From contig QJYE01000122.1 of NCBI GenBank assembly GCA_003235785.1, positions 1-5,499 on the forward strand: DNA of 5,499 nucleotides, written 5' to 3'. The position numbers and the translations under genes were made by a program. The DNA comes from Nitrospirota bacterium. Lineage in GTDB: Bacteria > Nitrospirota > Nitrospiria > Nitrospirales > UBA8639. The notes under the pieces are model-generated. The model made no database searches and was not told the origin of the DNA. It worked only from the letters and a program-made list of their open reading frames with translations. Positions within the stretch are counted from its first letter, which is position 1. Every line of letters starts with the position of its first letter. Below are positions 1-5,499 of this stretch, one piece after another.

Positions 1-1278
1 TCCCCTGTGGGGTATCACGTCACCAATATCGAAGGATCTTTAGCTGGAAGCGATGTGAAAGGCCATGTGACGTTCATGACGAAAGGAATTCGCCCACGAG
101 TGAGGGGAACACTCACTGCAGAGAATCTTGTCCTCGGTGCTGTGAAAGAACCTTCAGCTGATTCTTCAGTACAAAAAAAAAGATCGACGGTGAGAGCCAT
201 TACAGACACCGTGACAGGCGTCGGATCAAAAGCCATTGATGCCCTGACCGGGTCTATTGGTGACTCTAAATCATCGAAGGTTTCAGGGAAACGTGTATTT
301 TCAGACTTTGTCTTTCCTGTTGAGAGCCTGCGGTCTTTGGACATTTCCCTTGAGAGCGAGATTAAGCATCTCAGAAGGGGAGAACACGATCTTGGAAATG
401 TGAATTTTCGACTCACACTTGAAGATGGGCTCCTTACCCTGAATCCGGTGACGGGTAATCTATGGAGTGCAGAGATTGATGGTGGATTGCTCCTCGACGT
501 CAAACCCTATGTTCCGACTCTGGAGGTCAATCTGAACATTCGTGGGCTTGATTACGGGAGCGTGACCAAAACGTTCGGAGGCACCGAGATGATAAAGGGA
601 CAATCTCAGTCCATCAAGTTAACACTGCAAGGTCGGGGCGACACACTGAACGAGGTGTTGGGCAGAGCCAACGGGCAATTTGAGCTAGTCGACGGACCAT
701 TGGAGTTATCCACCAAATATATTGACCTATGGGCTGCTGATTTTATTACGACCGCGTTATCAACGGCATGGGAATCAGAGCCCGTGACCAAACTGAACTG
801 CGCGGTAGGCTACTTTGATATCGATGAAGGTGAAATGAAAACGGATAACATCCTTATTGACACACAGCGGGTCACCATCGCGGGGGCCGGGAGCCTGAAC
901 CTTGCCAGCGAATACATGGATCTAATTTTGACGCCCAAGCCAAAAGATCCCACTCTGGTCAGCCTCGCGCATACCGTTCGATTTGCCGGGCCACTTTCAG
1001 ATCCTGATGTTTCCCGTGACAAGCTCCGGATTGCGGAAAGCGGGGGCTGGGGATTGTTGGGGTTAGCAACTCCCATAGGATGGGCGATCGCCATCCCGCA
1101 AATCGCTGGAACAACCGTCGGTACGATGAAGCAGAATCCCTGTGTAGAAGCCATGAAAAGCAGGCATCATACGGCTCTGGCAATCGAAGACCTCAAGGGC
1201 GGTTTGTGGGGGAAATTTAAGAGGGCTTTGAGCAATCTTGGCGGGTCTTCCGAAACGCTTTCAGATCAGCCACAGTAA
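1..1278 (+). CDS. AsmA-family envelope protein, C-terminal part (5' end outside window)
   Basis: The frame is open from the first base, so this is the last 425 residues of a longer protein; the in-frame GTG at base 7 is only an internal valine codon. Seen: an N-terminal beta-rich stretch typical of AsmA proteins (G-S-D-V-K-G-H, then R-P-R-V-R-G-T-L-T near residues 15-40), a variable insert, then a long AsmA-like C-terminal domain from about residue 100. Family-typical elements there are the L-x-L-E-D-G-L-L-T-L-x-P run (about 138-149), the L-N-C-A-V-G-Y-F segment around Cys267, the I-D-T-Q-R-V-T-I-A-G-A-G segment (about 286-297), and L-T-P-K-P-K-D-P (about 310-317). A hydrophobic glycine-rich segment lies at about 349-373. 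Known for the family: N-terminally anchored, beta-rich periplasmic proteins tied to outer-membrane assembly and phospholipid transport. The substrate here is unknown. It ends 12 nt before the cytochrome gene, with which it is probably co-transcribed. Family assignment is firm; exact role is not. Confidence 0.88.
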   Translation, partial: SPVGYHVTNIEGSLAGSDVKGHVTFMTKGIRPRVRGTLTAENLVLGAVKEPSADSSVQKKRSTVRAITDTVTGVGSKAIDALTGSIGDSKSSKVSGKRVFSDFVFPVESLRSLDISLESEIKHLRRGEHDLGNVNFRLTLEDGLLTLNPVTGNLWSAEIDGGLLLDVKPYVPTLEVNLNIRGLDYGSVTKTFGGTEMIKGQSQSIKLTLQGRGDTLNEVLGRANGQFELVDGPLELSTKYIDLWAADFITTALSTAWESEPVTKLNCAVGYFDIDEGEMKTDNILIDTQRVTIAGAGSLNLASEYMDLILTPKPKDPTLVSLAHTVRFAGPLSDPDVSRDKLRIAESGGWGLLGLATPIGWAIAIPQIAGTTVGTMKQNPCVEAMKSRHHTALAIEDLKGGLWGKFKRALSNLGGSSETLSDQPQ

Positions 1279-1282
1279 AGGA
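1278..1282 (+). promoter_or_regulatory. Ribosome binding site for the cytochrome-TPR gene
   Basis: AAGGA begins on the last base of the upstream TAA stop and lies 8 nt before the GTG at 1291. This strong site in the 12-nt intergenic gap fixes the GTG start and suggests translation of the two genes is closely linked. Confidence 0.8.
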
Positions 1283-1290
1283 ACATATTT

Positions 1291-3633
1291 GTGAACAGGT
1301 TCAGGTTGAATGTTGCTTCCCTCTTTCTTTTCTTTATGACTGTGGTCATCGGAGGATGTGGAGAGGAGGAGTCTCCCAAGCCGCTTCCACAGTCCCCTCA
1401 ATCGAGCAGGCCACACAAACCTGTTTACTATGTGGGATCCGAGGCCTGTGCCGATTGCCACGGCCCTCTCTCTCAAGCATGGCAAGGTTCGCAACATGCG
1501 GCTTCGATGCAACGAGCGAATGCTAAAACAGTCTTGGGCAATTTTCAGGACACCGTTTTTTCGCATAAAGGGCAGACGTCCCGTTTGTATACTGTCGATC
1601 AAAAATTTATGGTTCAGACCGATGGGCCGGACGGCAAGCTGCAGGACTACGAGATCGCCTATACTTTTGGCATTGAGCCCTTGCAACAATACCTCATCCC
1701 ATTTCCGAAAGGCCGGTTTCAGGCGCTCAGCCTTGCCTGGGACACCCGGTCGAAAGAGGCTGGCGGGCAGCGCTGGTTCCACCTCTATCCTGATGAACGG
1801 ATTGATCACACCGATCCGTTGCACTGGACAGGCCCTAACCAGAATTGGAACTACATGTGCGCGGACTGTCATTCCACCAATCTTCAAAAGCACTACGACG
1901 TGCCTCACGATACCTATACAACGACCTGGAGCGATCTCAATGTCGGGTGCGAGGCCTGCCATGGACCGGGGTCCCACCACGTCGAGTGGGCGAGACTACC
2001 TGAATCTGAACAATCATCAGGGTCCTATGCCACCAAGGGCCTGCCTGTGAAATTTCCGGCTTTTCAGAAAGAAGCCTGGCAGCTTTCACCAGCTGCCGAT
2101 ACAGCCGCACTCCAAAAAGGCATGCCATCTTCTTTAGAAATTGATACGTGTGCCCGCTGTCATTCACGGCGTAGCATTATTTCCGAGAATGGGCATGCGG
2201 GAGAACCCTTTCTGGATCATTATCTGCCGGCCTTGATTGAAGAGCGGTTGTACCATGCGGATGGACAGATCGCTGATGAAGTGTATGTCTATGGCTCGTT
2301 CCTCCAAAGTAAAATGTACCAAAACGGGGTGACCTGCCATGACTGCCATGAACCGCATGGCTTGAAATTACGCGCAACGGGCAACGCACTCTGTACGAGA
2401 TGCCACCGTTCAGAAACCTTTGATGTTCCCGCACATCATTTTCATCCTTCCGATTCGGCCGGGGCTCAGTGCGTTGAATGCCATATGCCGGCCAAGACCT
2501 ATATGGTTGTCGATCCGCGGCGTGATCACAGCCTCCGCATCCCTCGCCCGGATCTCTCCGGGACATTGGGAACCCCCAATGCCTGTACCCAATGCCACAA
2601 GAAACAAACGGCTCAATGGGCAGCCGGGGAGGTGAAGAAACGATATGGAGATCCCGGGCGAAACGGGATGCATTATGGAGAGGTGTTAGATGCCGGGGGG
2701 AAAGGCTCCCCCGGAGCCGATGTGTTACTCGCAAATCTGGCAAAAGGAGAGGCACAACCGGGAATCATTCGTGCCTCGGCTCTTTCTCTTTTAGGCCGCT
2801 ATGCCGGCCCGGCCACCTTGGAGGCGATCACTCTCGGACTTCATGATGAAGATCCATTGGTTCGCATAGGCGCGTTGAGAGCCCTTGAAACGATTGCTCC
2901 CAAAAACCGGCCAGCGTTGGCTGGACATTTGTTGACTGATAAAATCCGCGCCGTCCGGATCGAAGCCGGTCGCCGATTGGCTCCTGTCCCATCGGATTCT
3001 TTGTCTTCTGCTGAACAGACGAAGCTGAATCAGGCGGTGGAAGAGTATCTTCAGGCTCAATGGGCTATTGCTGAACGGCCTGAAGCCCATTTGAATCGTG
3101 GGTTGGTCTTCATGGACCGCGGGCAGTTGACGAAAGCGGAAGACGCGTACCGAATGGCGTTACAACAAGACGAAACCTTTTTCCCGGCTCTGGTCAATTT
3201 GGCGGATCTCTATCGCTTGCAGAATCGAGATCAGGAAGGGGAGGCGGCGCTTCGAAAGGCACTCACTCTGGCGCCAGCTAATGCCGATGTGCTTCATGCC
3301 CTCGGCCTCTTATTGGTCCGGAGTGGTCAAAAAGACGAAGCACTTGGGATGTTGGAACAAGCCGCGAAATTCGGACCGGAAAACTTCCGCAATGGATATG
3401 TGTATGCGGTGGCCTTAAGTTCGGCTGGCAAAACCACACAGGCGTTGAGCGTGCTGGAAGAGACCTACAAACGTCACCCCAATGATCCGCAACTGGTGTT
3501 TATGCTGGCTTCGCTGTATCGGGATGAAGGCAATCGCACGAAGGCCCTACAGTTTGCCGAAATACTCCTTGCCCTTGCCCCTCAGGACCCCGGCGCTCGC
3601 CAGTTGGTGGAGTCTCTTCGGTCAATGAAATAA
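1291..3633 (+). CDS. Octaheme c-type cytochrome lipoprotein with HEAT-like and TPR domains
   Basis: Predicted 780-residue electron-transfer lipoprotein. The GTG start is supported by AAGGA 8 nt upstream and by a lipoprotein signal peptide directly after it: basic start, hydrophobic stretch 8-20, lipobox I-G-G-C with the lipid-bearing Cys at 23. Gly at +2 gives no inner-membrane retention signal, so outer-membrane anchoring is likely. Eight CxxCH haem c motifs start at Cys53, 190, 220, 287, 349, 368, 394 and 432. The first two-thirds resemble the cytochrome c-554 type (Y-V-G-S-E-A-C-A-D-C-H at the first haem). The D-P-R-R-D-H-S motif at about 408-414, between haems 7 and 8, is typical of cytochrome-TPR proteins. 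Residues about 487-565 look like HEAT repeats; about 596-765 form five TPRs. Inference: the haem domain passes electrons across the periplasm or outer membrane while the TPRs dock a partner. No catalytic residues identify an enzyme, so the substrate is unknown. Maturation would need a cytochrome c biogenesis system encoded elsewhere. Confidence 0.92.
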   Translation: MNRFRLNVASLFLFFMTVVIGGCGEEESPKPLPQSPQSSRPHKPVYYVGSEACADCHGPLSQAWQGSQHAASMQRANAKTVLGNFQDTVFSHKGQTSRLYTVDQKFMVQTDGPDGKLQDYEIAYTFGIEPLQQYLIPFPKGRFQALSLAWDTRSKEAGGQRWFHLYPDERIDHTDPLHWTGPNQNWNYMCADCHSTNLQKHYDVPHDTYTTTWSDLNVGCEACHGPGSHHVEWARLPESEQSSGSYATKGLPVKFPAFQKEAWQLSPAADTAALQKGMPSSLEIDTCARCHSRRSIISENGHAGEPFLDHYLPALIEERLYHADGQIADEVYVYGSFLQSKMYQNGVTCHDCHEPHGLKLRATGNALCTRCHRSETFDVPAHHFHPSDSAGAQCVECHMPAKTYMVVDPRRDHSLRIPRPDLSGTLGTPNACTQCHKKQTAQWAAGEVKKRYGDPGRNGMHYGEVLDAGGKGSPGADVLLANLAKGEAQPGIIRASALSLLGRYAGPATLEAITLGLHDEDPLVRIGALRALETIAPKNRPALAGHLLTDKIRAVRIEAGRRLAPVPSDSLSSAEQTKLNQAVEEYLQAQWAIAERPEAHLNRGLVFMDRGQLTKAEDAYRMALQQDETFFPALVNLADLYRLQNRDQEGEAALRKALTLAPANADVLHALGLLLVRSGQKDEALGMLEQAAKFGPENFRNGYVYAVALSSAGKTTQALSVLEETYKRHPNDPQLVFMLASLYRDEGNRTKALQFAEILLALAPQDPGARQLVESLRSMK
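2693..2718 (+). repeat. Two overlapping, mutually exclusive GC-rich hairpins inside the cytochrome gene
   Basis: CCGGGGG (2693-2699) can pair with CCCCCGG (2708-2714) around an 8-nt loop. Alternatively GGCTCC (2704-2709) pairs with GGAGCC (2713-2718) around CCC. The two share bases and cannot form together. They encode a Gly/Pro-rich linker (residues 468-476) between the last haem and the HEAT-like region. The inverted repeats are seen directly; any function is inference, and the Gly/Pro codons alone could create them. Confidence 0.5.
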
Positions 3634-3640
3634 ATGAAAA

Positions 3641-3656
3641 GCCATTGCTGAATGGC
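3641..3656 (-). terminator. Probable intrinsic terminator of the minus-strand gene pair
   Basis: GCCATT and AATGGC form a perfect 6-bp stem with a 4-nt loop. Read on the minus strand, the stem is followed by TTTTCATTTATTT, a T-rich tail suited to Rho-independent termination, about 80 nt after the stop of the repeat-protein gene. Read on the plus strand the stem is followed by CAACTG, so it would not serve the cytochrome gene. The tail runs into the last codons of the cytochrome gene. The stem is short and only half G-C. The rest of the 3634-3735 spacer shows nothing else convincing. Confidence 0.5.
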
Positions 3657-3735
3657 CAACTGCGGTTTCTAGGTTAAAAGGCGGGGTTGCTTTGAAGAAG
3701 TATGGACGACATGTTTTAGAGCAAACCGCTATCCT

Positions 3736-4767
3736 CTACCGGCTGATCCAATCTGGATCGGTTGCTACTAATTGTTCCAGTGCTTTCAACTGGTGCAGAA
3801 GGGCGGTCGCTTGCTGGTAGACATGGGACGGGAAGGTTCGTCCCTGATAGGGAATGGGCTTTGGAGAGTCGGCGCTTTTTAGTTGTGCATGAAGATAGGC
3901 AAGATCCGAGACCAGGAGGGTCGCTAAATCATACACGTCACTTGGGTCCAATCGTCGGGATTTGCCTGCTTTTTGTGCGGAAGGCAGATCAAGATGAAGG
4001 ACTGGAACGTTGGATTGTTGTGCAATCTTTTCCAGAACGGCATAGCATTCAACCAAGCGGAAGAACACATCGGCAGGCTGCTTGCCCCTTTCATAGGGGA
4101 CAGTCTCAGACGGAATGCTTGATTGGGGAAACCTGACCAGCAACCGTGTGGCATACTGACTGGCGAGAAGCACTTGTTGTGATACGTCACTTGGCGGGAA
4201 GTGTCGCGCCTGCAGCAGGTTGAGTTGGCGATTGGCTTGCACAATCGCGCGTCCGGTTTCTGTCAAACTTGTCGAGGATTCTTCTGGGCGCTCCGAAACA
4301 ATTTCCTTCAGACCTAATTCCTCTTTGATGGCCAGAATACGAAGGTAGCTCGCGTTCACTATTTTCCAGATATGCAAAGGCGCAAGAGTGGAAAGCGGGA
4401 TGGGCTCCGGGGGAATTCCTGTACTCCCGGTGAGTTCGAGAGCGAGACGGTCGGCTTTATGAAAGAGGGTTAGGGCCTGGAAATAGGCTTCATGGGCGTG
4501 AACATTGGTGACGATCGCATCGGACTGGCTCGTCGCCGGTTTTCCCATTTCAAAACGGATCAATTCCAGGGTATCTCGAAGCAACTGAACCCGGGCCAGG
4601 ACATCCGCAGGAGTAATCCCCTCGACAGAAATGGAATGTCCGCTGACGGGGTTGGGTTCATTCAGACCTCCTCCGTTTGAAGCCAGCACCGTTCCCATTC
4701 CTACCATGAAAAAGAACCCCATACTGAATATGCCGGTTCTTATTGTGTGAATCATTCTCGCCACCAT
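3736..4767 (-). CDS. Exported helical-repeat protein of unknown function
   Basis: I do not recognise this 343-residue protein. The ATG at 4767 is chosen because AAGGA lies 9 nt upstream and because it gives a clean signal peptide: basic residues at 4 and 10, hydrophobic core 13-28, likely cleavage after V-L-A (residue 29). A GTG at 4806 and an ATG at 4773 are also in frame but have worse spacing or spoil the signal peptide. The mature part looks almost wholly helical and repetitive. Segments starting with a P-x-D-V-Y/F-like motif followed by a leucine-rich helix occur near residues 52, 191, 230, 274 and 312, with weaker versions near 89 and 129. Spacing is mostly 36-44 residues. Two units share a V/I-P-Y lead-in at about 223 and 305. 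There is no Cys pair, haem motif or evident catalytic signature; a periplasmic binding or scaffold role is inference. It follows the interrupted Ig-like gene by 59 nt on the same strand, so the two are probably co-transcribed. Confidence 0.8.
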   Translation of the reverse strand: MVARMIHTIRTGIFSMGFFFMVGMGTVLASNGGGLNEPNPVSGHSISVEGITPADVLARVQLLRDTLELIRFEMGKPATSQSDAIVTNVHAHEAYFQALTLFHKADRLALELTGSTGIPPEPIPLSTLAPLHIWKIVNASYLRILAIKEELGLKEIVSERPEESSTSLTETGRAIVQANRQLNLLQARHFPPSDVSQQVLLASQYATRLLVRFPQSSIPSETVPYERGKQPADVFFRLVECYAVLEKIAQQSNVPVLHLDLPSAQKAGKSRRLDPSDVYDLATLLVSDLAYLHAQLKSADSPKPIPYQGRTFPSHVYQQATALLHQLKALEQLVATDPDWISR

Positions 4768-4776
4768 TCCCATCCA

Positions 4777-4781
4777 TCCTT
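4777..4781 (-). promoter_or_regulatory. Ribosome binding site deciding the start of the helical-repeat protein
   Basis: On the minus strand AAGGA lies 9 nt before the ATG at 4767 but only 3 nt before the ATG at 4773, and it is inside the coding frame if the GTG at 4806 were used. It therefore favours 4767. Confidence 0.6.
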
Positions 4782-4826
4782 CATCATGTAGATGTTTGCC
4801 GGGCACTCAACTCGCGAATGTTGTTT

Positions 4827-5456
4827 CTATTGCGCTTGGTCCATAGCCTTTTGCGCTTCTTCGGGGGTCACGACACCCTGCTGGATCAAGGTCTGAAGGG
4901 CACCCTGAAACGTATGAGAGGCGGTCTTTCGGATTCCCCGCACCCGTAAGACCGGAGGGTATAACCGAAGAAGGTCAGGATTATTGATCTCAATGGGGAA
5001 TGTTTCGCTTTCACCGTAGGGAGAAAGCTCAGCCTGGCCATCAACGGGCACGCGAAAATACGGTTTTCCATCCTCCGTATACCCATCGATCCCCTGAATA
5101 TCGAGGCTGGTGGTCATATCACGGAGCCGTGCCATTTCTTGAATTTTGTCTACGACGAGGATCAGGGAGTCGGCCTCGATGGGATCGCCGGTCTGATTTT
5201 TCACTCGAACCAGATACCGGATATCGCCTCGAGAGGAAAGCCGGCCACCTGAAAATAATTCGCCTCCACCCGTAGAACTTGCTCCAGTATCATAGGTAAG
5301 CAATGGAATAACCCCGCCTGTAAGATCGACTAGTTCGTCGTTCTAAGAATCTCCATAGGCGGCGTCACTGGTCCCTCCATAGCCAACAAGTAAAAACAGA
5401 AGACATATTCGACCCAGAACCCAAAGGCTTTTCCTACCTAGGGATTGAATAATCAT
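4827..5456 (-). pseudogene. Exported Ig-like single-domain protein gene, interrupted by an in-frame amber codon
   Basis: Read from the ATG at 5456 the frame encodes 209 residues, except that codon 38 (5345-5343) is TAG. Before it lies a signal peptide: R8-K9, hydrophobic core about 11-25, possible cleavage after S-D-A at residue 32. After it the same frame continues with protein-like sequence to a TAG stop at 4829-4827. Residues about 80-175 look like an Ig-like beta-sandwich: V-R-V-K-N-Q-T-G, then G-K-P-Y-F-R-V, L-S-P-Y-G-E-S and I-N-N-P-D, the order seen in bacterial surface domains with V-T-N-T-S, P-Y and P-G-S motifs. The last 25 residues (L-I-Q-Q-G-V-V-T-P-E-E-A) form a short helical tail resembling SHOCT-type ends. 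An internal TTG at 5303 could restart a 158-aa product, but without a signal peptide and with only a weak GGCGGGG upstream. The reading frame is also open upstream to the window edge, so an earlier start cannot be excluded. Nonsense mutation or sequencing error are both possible. Confidence 0.65.
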
Positions 5457-5462
5457 GGCGTC

Positions 5463-5492
5463 ATTATGACAAAGAACGCGATGAAGTCGCAA
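5463..5492 (-). promoter_or_regulatory. Sigma-70-like promoter for the minus-strand pair
   Basis: On the minus strand TTGCGA (5492-5487, four of six matches to TTGACA) and CATAAT (5468-5463, five of six to TATAAT) are separated by 18 nt. Only 6 nt separate the -10 box from the ATG at 5456, and no Shine-Dalgarno sequence is visible there. If the promoter is real, transcription would begin at or next to the start codon, giving a leaderless message. One chance match of this quality is not rare. Confidence 0.4.
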
Positions 5493-5499
5493 AGGTAAC

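Noticed and set aside
1261..1980. Open frame of 239 codons on the minus strand
   Set aside because: It lies opposite the cytochrome gene, which has eight haem motifs and a signal peptide in the real frame; the antisense translation shows no recognisable domain.
1358..2050. Open frame of 230 codons on the plus strand inside the cytochrome gene
   Set aside because: It is out of frame with the haem motifs, has no good start context and its translation is rich in Arg and Pro as expected of a shifted frame.
2177..2755. Open frame of 192 codons on the minus strand
   Set aside because: Antisense to the cytochrome and HEAT-like coding region, with low-complexity Arg/Pro/His-rich translation and no domain.
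3662..3729. Inverted repeat GCGGTTT / AAACCGC enclosing 54 nt in the convergent spacer
   Set aside because: Seven base pairs around a long loop with no T-run on either side is within chance expectation.
3745..3759. GATCCA-ATC-TGGATC hairpin at the end of the minus-strand gene
   Set aside because: It lies inside the last codons of that gene and has no T-rich tail on either strand, so it is unlikely to be a terminator.
4804..4806. GTG at 4806 as the start of the helical-repeat gene
   Set aside because: It would place a polar 13-residue stretch before the signal peptide and lacks a good ribosome binding site, unlike the ATG at 4767.
5343..5345. Amber codon read as pyrrolysine or as a reassigned sense codon
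   Set aside because: Neighbouring genes end with TAG as their normal stop, and nothing nearby suggests pyrrolysine machinery or a recoding element.

Overview
The window holds four protein-coding loci in two convergent pairs. Gene and protein style, with an octaheme c-type cytochrome lipoprotein carrying TPRs, an AsmA-like envelope protein and small exported proteins, points to a Gram-negative bacterium with an outer membrane. Base composition looks a little above 50% G+C by eye. The cytochrome-TPR type is common in respiratory Gram-negative lineages such as Nitrospirota, and I lean weakly that way; no marker gene in the window settles the taxonomy.

Plus strand, 1-3633. The 3' part of an AsmA-family gene enters from the left edge and ends at 1278. 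After a 12-nt gap with a good ribosome binding site, a GTG-started gene (1291-3633) encodes a 780-aa predicted lipoprotein. It has eight CxxCH haem c motifs in its first 440 residues, then a short HEAT-like helical stretch, then about five TPRs. The two genes look co-transcribed. The first belongs to a family linked to envelope and outer-membrane lipid homeostasis; the second is probably an electron carrier tethered to the membrane, with a protein-docking tail.

Convergent gap, 3634-3735. This short spacer holds a hairpin followed by a T-rich stretch when read on the minus strand, so it looks like the terminator of the minus-strand pair. No clear terminator for the plus-strand pair is visible.

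Minus strand, 5499-3736. A promoter-like sequence lies directly before the first gene (4827-5456). That gene would encode an exported single-domain Ig-like protein of about 209 residues, but codon 38, just after the signal peptide, is an in-frame amber stop. Downstream, after 59 nt, lies an intact gene (3736-4767) for a 343-aa exported, all-helical protein that I do not recognise. It is built from a roughly 40-residue motif resembling P-x-D-V-Y/F, repeated up to seven times. The two most notable points are this unusual repeat protein and the interrupted partner gene beside it. I see no CRISPR array, RNA gene, transposon or attachment site.
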